From the NCBI GenBank assembly GCA_016841325.1, contig JAENZJ010000023.1, positions 1-49,376 of the forward strand: DNA of 49,376 nucleotides, given 5' to 3'. Within the stretch, counting starts at the first letter, position 1, and every line of letters begins with the position of its first letter. The notes under the pieces are model-generated. The model ran no database searches. It was not told where the DNA came from and saw only the letters and a list, made by a program, of their open reading frames with translations. The stretch is from Thermincola carboxydiphila (GTDB lineage Bacteria; Bacillota; Thermincolia; Thermincolales; UBA2595). Shown here piece by piece: positions 1 to 8,142 of this stretch. Position numbers and translations under genes: made by a program.

Positions 1-9
1 TCCGTAAGG

Positions 10-39
10 CTCTGTAGCAGCCGAAAGGTTGTTGCTGGG
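10..39 (+). other. Long hairpin with GAAA tetraloop at the window edge
   Basis: CTCTGTAGCAGCC and GGTTGTTGCTGGG pair along almost their whole length, with G-U wobbles and one mismatch, around a GAAA loop at 23-26. The following TATGGCAGCCGG (52-63) recalls the 3' part of a c-di-GMP-I (GEMM) riboswitch, but the conserved 5' half would lie outside the window and the 3' match is imperfect. It could equally be a 3'-UTR structure of the glycosyltransferase operon read on the other strand. Confidence 0.35.
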
Positions 40-73
40 TCTATAGGGATGTATGGCAGCCGGCGGTAGGTTG

Positions 74-1423
74 TTATGGGCTCTTTTCATGCTTTCGGCG
101 TCCTGGAAGCCACTGTTTCCTGACTGCCTTCAGTGTCTGGTTAACAGGGTCATCCACCGTCCAGATGGCCTTTTCAGTTACCGCGTGAATGGCTCCGGCG
201 GCTCTGAACCAAAATACCAAGAACCTGTAAAGAGGCATGAAAATCACCCTCCACCCGTTATTTTTTAAATAGTCCTTATACTCTTCACCGACATGTCTGT
301 ATGCAATCAGTAAATAATTAATGTCAATAAACAGGTAGACCAGGTATACGAAAAAGTTGGCCAATATAATGAGTTCCAGGGGATAACCGAAAAAGACCAA
401 TAACGGGGTCAGAATCGTCCAAACCATGCGAGGGAACATCAGGGTATGGTCCACAAATAACGTGCGGGCTGCATATGACCTGGCCAGTTTAAATAAACCG
501 CCCTTATAATGTTCAACATAAGATGCAATAACCTCAAGTTCCCCCCGCTGCCATCTGACCCTCTGGGAATAAAGCTTCTTTATTGAAGGGATTGGCTCCA
601 CATATACTTTTGCATTTTCCAGGAAGCCAATTTTCTTGGACTCATTTTTTCTGCGTAATTCAAAGGTTAGTTTGGTATCCTCTGAAATTGAATTTTGGTC
701 ATAGAGAAACGTCTGCAGAAGACTTTTCCTGTTAAAACATGAAAAAGCCCCTGCCAGGGTAAATAAATTATTATGGTGGGCCTGGTATTTTCTCCCGATA
801 AAAAATGCTTCCAGATATTCAATTAGTTCACATGACTGGACTGATCTCAGCCACAGTGATTTTTTTGATATCCGGCTAAAATCAATCATAATGGCTGCCG
901 TGGCCCCGGCAACCTCCTCCCGGGCAAAAAGGGCTGTCACTGTCTCCATAAGTACATTGGGCCCCAGCTTGGTATCTGAATCAATATTTATTAAGATCTC
1001 GCTGCTGCCGAGAAAAATTCCTGAATTCAGGGCCTTTGCCTTACCCGGTTCCTCCAGTTTAATCCACCGTAGGATCATATCGGGGTTCGCTTCGGAAAAC
1101 TTCTGGAAAACAGCAAAACTGCCATCTGTGCTCCCATTATCTATTAAAAACAGCTCAACCCTTCCCAGGGGGTAGGTCTGTCGCGCTATTGACTCCAGGC
1201 ACTCAGGCAGAGTATCTTCTGAGTTAAAGACCGGGATGACCACAGATATCTGGGGATAAAATCCGGGTAATTGAGCATCCCGGGGGCCATCCTTTCTTTT
1301 TTTCCACAGTTCCCGCCACGAAAATGTGATATGTACCAATGCGATTACACCATCCACCAAAACGGGAATAAGAATCCAGATCCCCCAAAACACTATAAAA
1401 CTGTAGAGCAACTCCCTGTTCAT
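74..1423 (-). CDS. Family 2 glycosyltransferase, exosortase G-associated
   Basis: This is a processive-type GT-A membrane glycosyltransferase of 449 aa. An N-terminal membrane segment (about 8-32) precedes the catalytic domain (about 57-300). Visible motifs are the nucleotide-binding start SVVIPVFNSEDTLP (60-73), the metal-binding DSD (148-150), an SED acid (247-249) and QRVRW (287-291), the pattern of cellulose/hyaluronan synthase-like enzymes. Further membrane spans follow residue 320. It starts 4 bp after xrtG ends, with SD GGAGGG before ATG. The family next to XrtG in Firmicutes is TIGR03111. The sugar and acceptor are unknown; a glycan linked to the XrtG-processed surface protein is an inference. 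Confidence 0.88.
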   Translation of the reverse strand: MNRELLYSFIVFWGIWILIPVLVDGVIALVHITFSWRELWKKRKDGPRDAQLPGFYPQISVVIPVFNSEDTLPECLESIARQTYPLGRVELFLIDNGSTDGSFAVFQKFSEANPDMILRWIKLEEPGKAKALNSGIFLGSSEILINIDSDTKLGPNVLMETVTALFAREEVAGATAAIMIDFSRISKKSLWLRSVQSCELIEYLEAFFIGRKYQAHHNNLFTLAGAFSCFNRKSLLQTFLYDQNSISEDTKLTFELRRKNESKKIGFLENAKVYVEPIPSIKKLYSQRVRWQRGELEVIASYVEHYKGGLFKLARSYAARTLFVDHTLMFPRMVWTILTPLLVFFGYPLELIILANFFVYLVYLFIDINYLLIAYRHVGEEYKDYLKNNGWRVIFMPLYRFLVFWFRAAGAIHAVTEKAIWTVDDPVNQTLKAVRKQWLPGRRKHEKSP

Positions 1424-1426
1424 TTT

Positions 1427-2026
1427 TTATCCCTCCGGAGCTGATTGCCTGTCTATATAGAACAGGGTCTTTCTGGTGAAGAAATACCAGTACAGGATAA
1501 TCATCATTAAAAAGAAAACACCCCTGCCCAGGATGGTATGGGCCACAAAAATGGTATCTCTTCCTCCCAGAAAAATCGCTGTTACAATCAATTGCACGCG
1601 AAGCAGGTTAACAAAATAGATCATAATACTCCCCACAACCAATGTCTTCACCTTTCTTTTAAGGTCAAACACCGGATAAAACAAGGTTAATCCCCAAAAA
1701 ACAGCAATTTCCAGCAGACCGGAACACTCTGTTCCAATCTCCAGAGATGTATACCCACTCATCAGTGTCCCGGTCATCAGCATTGTTCCCACATCAGCAA
1801 AAGGCATTACCGGTATATTCATAGCAGAATTAAAGCAGGTAATTATTTTTATGGCTGTACGGCTTAAAGCAATTTCAACAAACGTCCCCTGGAGCATAAA
1901 GGCAGCCAGAACAGTAAAACCAATCGCCCCCCACAGGAAATAAAAGACCCATATCCTGTGTATCCTGAAAAAGACGGTAACACCAGCCCAGAGGACAAAT
2001 ACCGGAAATAAGTTAATCAGATCCAT
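1427..2026 (-). CDS. xrtG: Exosortase family protein XrtG
   Basis: A 199-aa polytopic membrane protein with the exosortase/archaeosortase catalytic set: Cys101 in the ECSGLLE motif, Arg143 in NLLR and His163 in AHTILGR, each next to a membrane segment. Exosortases are thought to cut and re-attach secreted proteins carrying a C-terminal sorting signal (short motif, transmembrane helix, basic tail). The start ATG has SD AGGGGAAA and overlaps the upstream 1300-codon gene by 14 bp, so the two are translationally coupled. The neighbours match the known XrtG cassette (TIGR03110 with TIGR03111 and TIGR03112). The substrate is not established; the upstream protein is a candidate because of its C-terminal tail. 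Confidence 0.88.
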   Translation of the reverse strand: MDLINLFPVFVLWAGVTVFFRIHRIWVFYFLWGAIGFTVLAAFMLQGTFVEIALSRTAIKIITCFNSAMNIPVMPFADVGTMLMTGTLMSGYTSLEIGTECSGLLEIAVFWGLTLFYPVFDLKRKVKTLVVGSIMIYFVNLLRVQLIVTAIFLGGRDTIFVAHTILGRGVFFLMMIILYWYFFTRKTLFYIDRQSAPEG

Positions 2027-5000
2027 AAGCTTTCCCCTGTTTTCTTTTTAGCAGGAATACCCCGGCAGCCAGTCCTGCAATCAGGACCACCCCCAGCAGC
2101 GGGTATCCCAGCACAGGTACCGGACTGTACAGGATATCCCCTTCATCAGGGATGAGGTCAAAGTCATGCTTGTATAATTCAGCATCATCAAAACCGGGGT
2201 CCAGAACCCATTCATCATCCTGTTTGGGATTATCATTGGCAATAAATGAGGTTGTGGCATAGAACCGAATTGACTGGTTAGGAATTATGCCCAGTTCTTC
2301 AAAGGGAAAGAAGAACTCAAACTGAAGACCCTCCTCCTGACCGGCTGCCTTTTCGCCCCACTTTCCAATGTTATGCCACGCCGGGCTGTTATTTTGGTCA
2401 TCTACCCGGAATACCTTGACTGCAACCATTCCGGATCCGGGGTCATAGCGAAAGAATCCGATCTTGTCCATAGCTTCTCCATAGTCTCCGTTATCGTTGG
2501 TGTCGAAAAAGATTTTTCCGGTGATCTTATGCTTCTGGTCCTGTTTTGTCAGCGAAGGATACCTGATAATACTGAAGTACAGATTTTCATCATCTTTATT
2601 GGTTCCCCAATAGAGACGCCTGGTATCTCCTGCGGTTTCTGTCTGTAAGGACACATTCATTATGTCCCCCTGGGGGTCATCAATGTACGCCTGTGCTTCC
2701 CAGTCGCCAAATTCACCGTCAACAGCGATGTCCTCTGCCGCCAGAACAACAGGCGGCAAAAACAACAGCATTATAGGGACAATCACAACGGTCATTTTGA
2801 CAGCCTGCAGCAGTTTCCTTTTCAGCTGCCCCCCCAGCGCTATCCAAAGGGAGCTGATAATTCCCACAAGGGATACAACCGCACCTGCCTTTGTGGCCTC
2901 AGGCCAATGATTAGCAATTTTCATCGTGTAATCCCCTCCGTTTCCCCGGAATTCAATCAGGTTATGGTTGATACCCGTTACCGCCCCTGCTGGTCCTTCA
3001 AATTCAATATTCATACTGTCCAGAAAGGCTGCAGGAATGACCATTCTCCGCCCGGCAAACCTTTCCGGCAGTGAAAAAGCGATTACCTGAGTGTTCCCCT
3101 CAAGATCATATCTGCTGAATTCAACCATCTCTCTTGGCGGCGTCTTCCCCGGCTCCGTTTGCAGCAAATCACCAATCATGTCCAGAACGAATTCATCTCC
3201 GGTAAGAAACCCGTAATAAGGAAGATTAAGGCCCACAAAATAAATATTTTGGTCTCGATATATTTTATAGCCCTGTATGGGACGCTTCCGGTCATAAAAT
3301 GTTACCAGTGAGGAAACCCTGTCCACTCCCTCCAGGACGAAGGTCTTCCAGGGCCTACTGTCTTCCGGAATCGGTGCCAGCTTTACACTCTTTGAATTGG
3401 CGCTAATCACAGGAGCAGTTTCCAGGATGACGGGTTCTGCTGTCACACCCAAAAAGGAAGCCCTTTTGGAAAACACGTCCTCAGGCGCTCCGGTTAGGTC
3501 TATCACTACCCGCCCCCCATTTTGGACGTATTCCAGTACCAGGTCTTCAGCCTCTTTTTTGGAAACCCAGTCAAATCCGGAAAGTATCAGGCTTTCATAC
3601 TGCAGCAGGTCTTCAATACTGTATTTGTCTACCTCACGGTGCGGACCAAGTTTAATCTCCGGATAAACCATGGCCAGGTTTGGCGCAAATTTTCCTATCC
3701 CGAGAATCCTGTAGTCAGCGCTGACCATATAAGGTCCTGCTTCTTTGACGTAAAGGGACAGGCCGTTTTCGCTCCCCTTAAAAACAAAACCCAGTTCTTG
3801 TGCTTTACCACTGAACTTTTCAGGTTGTTTCACCGTCTCATCGAGCACAATTACATGAGTTGTTCCCATTTCTATGAGGCGGTCAAACAGAAAACTGTAC
3901 CAGTCTTTTTCCAGGGCTGTATTCAGCATCATCAGGTTATGACTGGTCTGGGCGCCCTGCCAGGCGGCGCCAAAAACCTGCTCCCGGCCATAATCCCGTG
4001 AAATTGTATATGACGGGATGGAACCGGTTTTACTAAGGTCAAGGACAGCAACCTTAAAGGCAAGGTCAGTTTTGGTTTTTTCGAGCAGACTGCTCATTTC
4101 ATCAGGATAATGGCGGGTCCTCACCAGATTTGTTGAAATAAGGCAGTCAAACAGCACAAATCCGAAAATCAGTGCCGTGGCGGCTGTTTTTATAATGTTC
4201 CTCTGCTTTAAGGATTTTCTTAAATTGTTCAGGTCAATACTGCCCAGGATTAAAAAACCGATTCCTACGGGGACAAATCGTTCCGGCCATAATAAGTGGC
4301 TTAAAGGCAGTTTTCCGTAAAATGGTTTTGCCATTGGAGTTGTTATCAGGAATATTGTCAGTCCTACAAAAATTCCGGCCTTTTGAAAAGGGGTTTTATC
4401 CCTCAGGTTATAACAGGCTAAAGCTGCTAATAACAGGTACCCTAACCCGATATAAAAAGTCTCCGGGTCAGACAGACGGTGCAAAGGATTAAAAGAATTT
4501 AACGGGCTGTAGTAATTCAATGATTGTATCACAGCCTCTTTGTCTATAGCCGCTACCCCGCCGATCTGGCTGGGGACAAGCCACCATCCGGATATAGCCA
4601 CACCTAAAACCAGGAACAACACGGTCCGGATAAATCCCTTAAAATCAGTCCCGCGGAACACAAATAACAGCATTACAAAAAGAGCAACCCCAACAAGCAG
4701 TAATGCTGCCACCATTGCATGTGATAAGACTATAATGTTGACAACCAGTACCAGGGCCAGTACCTTGTTTCTTTTCTGTGGTAAATCCTCCTGTAGTTCC
4801 ATCACCAGATATACCAGGGCCGGGAAAAAGGCAAAACCCAATACCCACAACGCATTACCTGATGCAAAAGCCATATACAGGTTATATGGTACTATCGGCC
4901 AGAGAACCCCCATCATAACAGCACTGGATAAAGAAACGTATTTCTTAAAAAGCAGCCAGCTCCAACTCCCGATTACACTGGCTGTAAACAAAAATAAAAT

Positions 5001-5915
5001 TAACGCCTCGGCAGAATTTCCCGTCAGGGCGCGAAAAACAACCAGACCGTAATAAGCCAGGGGCGCCCAGTACCGAAACGGGTCTATGCCATTATCCCAG
5101 GCCGGCATATATCGGGGAAACCAGTTGCCCTGTTGTACTGAGTCATATAAGAACTCGGTTTTATAAAGGTGTGCCCAGGCATCAGACCCCCAGGGCCAGG
5201 GAAGACTGCTGAACAACACAGGGGAGTATAATAAGAGGTTAAATGCAAACAGAGCAGCCACTGCCGCTATAGTGTAATATTTATCTTTTTTTGCTGCCGT
5301 GCCTGCATCCTCATGGTCTGAAACCAAATCTGCCGCCGGTTGCTGCAAAACCGCAGCCTCCTGTGAAGCTGCAAACTCCTGCGAAATTTCAGTATCCTGC
5401 GGTCCTGCAGTCTCCAGGGAAATGGCAGCCTCTTTATAGGTCTGGTCAATTTCTGCATGAATCCCTTGTGTGTCATTGCCTTCAAAGCCGGGATACAACT
5501 CTCCCCGAAGAAATTCTTCAATCTGACTGAGGCTTTCATTCTGCAGGTCACTGACAGTAAATCCCCTGGTAGGAGATTCTTTAATAGTGAGTTCCTGCAG
5601 TATGAATCCGTGTCCTGACAAGAGCTCCTTAAACCTCTGGGAGAAAAACACACCCAGGTTCTCAGTGGAAGGGTTATATCTTCGAAAGGTTTCCAACATG
5701 TTCAGGGTCTTTCCCTCAAAATAAGAAAGGTATTCCTGGATAATTGACTCAATCTCAGCGAACCCAATTTCCAGATCCGGACCCTTCAAAGATTCACTTG
5801 TAATCTTAAGAGAAATTTCCCATATGTGTGTATGTGGTTTTCCCTTAATTCCGTTAATGGTAACCCAGTGCCTTGCAGACAGGAAAAAAGACATGTTTAA
5901 ATAAAGCTGCACCAC
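2013..5915 (-). CDS. Giant PTPS-related membrane protein of the XrtG locus
   Basis: A 1300-aa fusion. Residues 1-130 resemble 6-pyruvoyl-tetrahydropterin synthase (the TIGR03112-type domain known from XrtG loci), with potential zinc-ligand histidines at 16, 28 and 30. A low-complexity Glu/Ala/Gln linker (about 150-205) leads to a polytopic membrane region (about 210-620) resembling lipid-linked-sugar glycosyltransferases. A large extracytoplasmic part follows, then a second hydrophobic stretch (about 1035-1085), a CBM9/DOMON-like beta domain (about 1090-1265) and a final helix ending in a KRKQGK tail. The start is GTG with SD GGGAGTG; the adjacent ATG is out of frame. The function is unknown; export or assembly of a surface glycoconjugate is inferred from the neighbours only. 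Confidence 0.75.
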   Translation of the reverse strand: MVQLYLNMSFFLSARHWVTINGIKGKPHTHIWEISLKITSESLKGPDLEIGFAEIESIIQEYLSYFEGKTLNMLETFRRYNPSTENLGVFFSQRFKELLSGHGFILQELTIKESPTRGFTVSDLQNESLSQIEEFLRGELYPGFEGNDTQGIHAEIDQTYKEAAISLETAGPQDTEISQEFAASQEAAVLQQPAADLVSDHEDAGTAAKKDKYYTIAAVAALFAFNLLLYSPVLFSSLPWPWGSDAWAHLYKTEFLYDSVQQGNWFPRYMPAWDNGIDPFRYWAPLAYYGLVVFRALTGNSAEALILFLFTASVIGSWSWLLFKKYVSLSSAVMMGVLWPIVPYNLYMAFASGNALWVLGFAFFPALVYLVMELQEDLPQKRNKVLALVLVVNIIVLSHAMVAALLLVGVALFVMLLFVFRGTDFKGFIRTVLFLVLGVAISGWWLVPSQIGGVAAIDKEAVIQSLNYYSPLNSFNPLHRLSDPETFYIGLGYLLLAALACYNLRDKTPFQKAGIFVGLTIFLITTPMAKPFYGKLPLSHLLWPERFVPVGIGFLILGSIDLNNLRKSLKQRNIIKTAATALIFGFVLFDCLISTNLVRTRHYPDEMSSLLEKTKTDLAFKVAVLDLSKTGSIPSYTISRDYGREQVFGAAWQGAQTSHNLMMLNTALEKDWYSFLFDRLIEMGTTHVIVLDETVKQPEKFSGKAQELGFVFKGSENGLSLYVKEAGPYMVSADYRILGIGKFAPNLAMVYPEIKLGPHREVDKYSIEDLLQYESLILSGFDWVSKKEAEDLVLEYVQNGGRVVIDLTGAPEDVFSKRASFLGVTAEPVILETAPVISANSKSVKLAPIPEDSRPWKTFVLEGVDRVSSLVTFYDRKRPIQGYKIYRDQNIYFVGLNLPYYGFLTGDEFVLDMIGDLLQTEPGKTPPREMVEFSRYDLEGNTQVIAFSLPERFAGRRMVIPAAFLDSMNIEFEGPAGAVTGINHNLIEFRGNGGDYTMKIANHWPEATKAGAVVSLVGIISSLWIALGGQLKRKLLQAVKMTVVIVPIMLLFLPPVVLAAEDIAVDGEFGDWEAQAYIDDPQGDIMNVSLQTETAGDTRRLYWGTNKDDENLYFSIIRYPSLTKQDQKHKITGKIFFDTNDNGDYGEAMDKIGFFRYDPGSGMVAVKVFRVDDQNNSPAWHNIGKWGEKAAGQEEGLQFEFFFPFEELGIIPNQSIRFYATTSFIANDNPKQDDEWVLDPGFDDAELYKHDFDLIPDEGDILYSPVPVLGYPLLGVVLIAGLAAGVFLLKRKQGKAYGSD

Positions 5916-6125
5916 ATTTTCACTCCCAGCAATCCCAGTCTTGCTAAAGTACCCCTAATAATTATTAGTATCGATATTTTTCAGCATATACTTAACCCTA
6001 TTTAGGATTTTTTGTCGTTTTTTGCTGATCAACAGAGTTCTTCAACTCGTCCGAACCGGAGGTAGAAAACTGGCATCTGACAAGGCGTACGGTCTGCCGC
6101 AACCGCAGGCGTACTGTTGGTACGT

Positions 6126-6237
6126 CCCTCACTGCCGACCCCTTCTCAGGTACTTACAAGCAGGGGGTCGGAAAATACAAAAGTCACTGTTATTACACAG
6201 TGACCTTAATTTACTATGGTGGGCGATGACAGGATCG
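6126..6237. repeat. 112-bp direct repeat, copy 1 (tRNA-Val-derived)
   Basis: This is identical to 6334-6445 except at one base I can see. It holds a hairpin with CCGACCCC/GGGGTCGG arms, an inverted copy of a 19-nt tRNA-Val segment (6153-6171), a copy of the tRNA terminator hairpin (GTCACTGT/ACAGTGAC) and the last 21 bases of tRNA-Val with its encoded CCA. Confidence 0.9.
6173..6204 (-). terminator. Duplicated copy of the tRNA operon terminator
   Basis: The stem GTCACTGT/ACAGTGAC is followed on the minus strand by TTTTGTATTTT. It is the copy of the terminator at 6381-6412 carried by the first 112-bp repeat and may act as a back-up terminator. Confidence 0.65.
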
Positions 6238-6333
6238 CCATGTCTGCGGGACTCCGTCCCTTGACATGTCCCCATTTTGTTACCGGCACCCCGGGCTCTT
6301 CCAGAGCCCGCCGTCCCGACAAAATGGGGAATC
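6238..6333. repeat. Palindrome-rich spacer between the two 112-bp repeats
   Basis: There are two nested hairpins. CATGTC...GACATG encloses GGGAC/GTCCC, and CCCCATTTTGT...ACAAAATGGGG encloses GGGCTCT/AGAGCCC. No coding capacity is seen. The rest of the gene-free stretch 5916-6125 shows only a CGTAC/GTACG inverted repeat (6086-6124) and AT-rich sequence before the PTPS-related gene, with no convincing promoter. Confidence 0.7.
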
Positions 6334-6445
6334 CCCTCACTGCCGACCCCTTCTCAGGTACTTACAAGCAGGGGGTCGGAAAATACAAAAGTCACTGTTA
6401 TTACACAGTGACCCTAATTTACTATGGTGGGCGATGACAGGATCG
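6334..6445. repeat. 112-bp direct repeat, copy 2 (runs into tRNA-Val)
   Basis: This copy starts 208 bp after copy 1. Its right end is the real 3' end of tRNA-Val and its middle is the functional terminator. The 19-bp segment 6361-6379 is the exact reverse complement of 6451-6469 inside tRNA-Val. Confidence 0.9.
6381..6412 (-). terminator. Rho-independent terminator of the tRNA operon
   Basis: The minus strand reads GTCACTGT, a short loop, ACAGTGAC and then TTTTGTATTTT. It begins 13 bp beyond the tRNA-Val CCA end. Confidence 0.85.
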
Positions 6446-6500
6446 AACTGCCGACCCCCTGCTTGTAAGGCAGGTGCTCTCCCAGCTGAGCTAATCGCCC
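6425..6500 (-). tRNA. tRNA-Val (anticodon UAC)
   Basis: The 76-nt cloverleaf includes an encoded CCA. The acceptor GGGCGAT pairs with ATCGCCC, and the anticodon loop CTTACAA gives UAC, reading GUA. It is the last gene of the four-tRNA operon. Confidence 0.95.
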
Positions 6501-6568
6501 AATTAAATTAGTTGGCGGGTGAGAATCCCGTGGTATCTATACTAAAACATATATAATGTTAGCTTACT

Positions 6569-6644
6569 TGGTGACCCCTACGGGATTCGAACCCGTGTTA
6601 CCGCCGTGAAAGGGCGGTGTCTTAAACCACTTGACCAAGGGGCC
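6569..6644 (-). tRNA. tRNA-Glu (anticodon UUC)
   Basis: The 76-nt cloverleaf has an encoded CCA. The acceptor GGCCCCT pairs with AGGGGTC, and the anticodon loop CTTTCAC gives UUC. Confidence 0.95.
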
Positions 6645-6657
6645 GTTTTGTGTTATA

Positions 6658-6732
6658 TGGTGGGCCCACCAGGGATCGAACCTGGGACCAACCGGTTATG
6701 AGCCGGTTGCTCTACCGCTGAGCTATAGGCCC
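6658..6732 (-). tRNA. tRNA with CAU anticodon (elongator Met or Ile2)
   Basis: The 75-nt cloverleaf has an encoded CCA, a short D loop and anticodon loop CTCATAA, giving CAU. Initiator features are absent: the first acceptor pair is normal and the anticodon stem lacks three G-C pairs of the initiator type. Elongator Met and lysidine-modified Ile2 cannot be separated safely by eye. Confidence 0.9.
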
Positions 6733-6775
6733 ATCTTAACTTACAGCGATTAACGCTGATTAGTCTTGATTTAAA

Positions 6776-6850
6776 TGGCTCCCCGGGTAGGACTCGAACC
6801 TACAACCTACCGGTTAACAGCCGGTTGCTCCACCATTGAGCTACCGAGGA
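6776..6850 (-). tRNA. tRNA-Asn (anticodon GUU)
   Basis: The 75-nt cloverleaf has an encoded CCA and discriminator G. The anticodon loop CTGTTAA gives GUU. It is the first gene of the tRNA operon, just after a strong promoter. Confidence 0.95.
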
Positions 6851-6874
6851 ACAGTGTCTCAAGTGACAAAATTT

Positions 6875-6903
6875 ATTATACGACAGATTTAATTTTCGGT
6901 CAA
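6875..6903 (-). promoter_or_regulatory. Sigma-A promoter of the tRNA operon
   Basis: On the minus strand -35 TTGACC (6898-6903) and -10 TATAAT (6875-6880) are separated by 17 bp. The start should fall about 20 bp before tRNA-Asn. Confidence 0.85.
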
Positions 6904-6978
6904 GAGTTTTGTACAAGGTTTAAATGAGTTAGGCGCAAATTATCTTATTCAAATTCCTGCTATCTGGAGTATGCTCTC

Positions 6979-8079
6979 TTAATCTAAAAAGTCTTTAAGT
7001 TTTTTACTGCGGCTTGGATGACGGAGTTTCCGCAGCGCTTTGGCTTCTATCTGCCTGATGCGCTCCCTGGTAACTCCAAACTCCTGACCCACTTCTTCAA
7101 GGGTCCGTGACCTGCCGTCATCAAGCCCGAACCTCAGCCTCAGAACCTTTTCTTCACGCGGGGTAAGGGTTTCCAGGACATCTTCCAGCTGCTCCCGCAG
7201 CAGGATAAATGATGCAGCCTCTGCCGGAGCCGGCGCCTCATGGTCCTCTATGAAATCTCCCAAATGGGAGTCCTCTTCTTCACCAATGGGGGTCTCTAGA
7301 GAGACAGGTTCCTGGGCAATTTTCATGATCTCCCTGACACGTTCGACAGGTATATCCATTTCTTCGGCAATCTCTTCAGGAATCGGCTCCCGCCCAAACT
7401 CCTGAAGAAGCTGGCGTGATACTCTGATCAATTTGTTAATGGTTTCAACCATGTGCACAGGAATCCGGATAGTCCTTGCCTGATCGGCAATTGCTCTGGT
7501 AATTGCCTGCCTGATCCACCATGTCGCATAAGTGCTGAATTTATATCCCTTGCGGTAATCAAACTTTTCAACAGCCTTTATCAGGCCAAGGTTCCCTTCC
7601 TGAATCAGGTCCAGGAACAGTAGTCCTCTGCCAACATATCGCTTGGCAATGCTTACTACCAGCCTCAGGTTAGCCTCCGCCAGGCGCCGTTTGGCCTCTT
7701 CCTCACCTTTTTCCATTCTTTTAGCGAGTTCTACCTCTTCCTCAGCCGTCAGGAGGGGGACTCTGCCGATTTCTTTCAGGTACATGCGTACAGGATCATC
7801 TATTCCTATGCCTTCGGGAACGGTGAGGTCAACTTCTATTTCATCTTCCTCACCTTCGGCTTCAATATCCTCACTGTCAAGGGGTTCCAGATCCGGTACC
7901 TCAGGAACAACATCAATACCTGCACCTGCCAGCTTGTCATAAATATCTTCAATCTGTTCAGGAGTCAGTTCAACTCCCTGCAAAGTGTTCATTATCTCAG
8001 TATATGATAAAATTCCACGTTTTTTACCTTTATCAAGTAATTCCCGAACCCCTTCTATCTGAATGATATCCTTTGACAT
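6979..8079 (-). CDS. sigA: RNA polymerase primary sigma factor SigA (RpoD)
   Basis: This is the housekeeping sigma factor, 366 aa. Region 1.1 is N-terminal. An acidic stretch comes before [11 protein letters not shown] (region 1.2), then the 2.1-2.4 block with [10 protein letters not shown] and [15 protein letters not shown] (core and -10 binding). Region 3 follows, and region 4 carries [22 protein letters not shown], the -35 recognition helix. I start at ATG 8079, behind SD GGGGGGAAG, rather than 12 codons upstream where no SD is seen. It follows dnaG by 63 bp, the order usual in Bacillus and clostridia (dnaG-sigA). Confidence 0.97.
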   Translation of the reverse strand: MSKDIIQIEGVRELLDKGKKRGILSYTEIMNTLQGVELTPEQIEDIYDKLAGAGIDVVPEVPDLEPLDSEDIEAEGEEDEIEVDLTVPEGIGIDDPVRMYLKEIGRVPLLTAEEEVELAKRMEKGEEEAKRRLAEANLRLVVSIAKRYVGRGLLFLDLIQEGNLGLIKAVEKFDYRKGYKFSTYATWWIRQAITRAIADQARTIRIPVHMVETINKLIRVSRQLLQEFGREPIPEEIAEEMDIPVERVREIMKIAQEPVSLETPIGEEEDSHLGDFIEDHEAPAPAEAASFILLREQLEDVLETLTPREEKVLRLRFGLDDGRSRTLEEVGQEFGVTRERIRQIEAKALRKLRHPSRSKKLKDFLD

Positions 8080-8142
8080 GTACTTCCCCCCTTTCTTATA
8101 GGATTTAGTTACCAAATAGGATTTAGTTACCCCAGCTCTCAG

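Noticed and set aside
3522-4001. Open frame of 159 codons on the plus strand
   Set aside because: It is antisense to the 1300-codon membrane protein, without SD or recognisable protein pattern. Similar plus-strand frames (for example 39556-40671 opposite ppdK, 11105-11851 opposite dgt) are shadows of minus-strand genes.
6126-6445. Integrative element att sites at tRNA-Val
   Set aside because: A duplicated tRNA 3' end is the classic att signature, but only about 96 bp of palindromic spacer lie between the copies and no integrase is near. Local duplication fits better.
6022-6511. Three overlapping plus-strand frames in the repeat region
   Set aside because: They are created by the 112-bp repeats and tRNA-Val sequence; repeated peptide stretches follow the DNA repeat and there is no SD.
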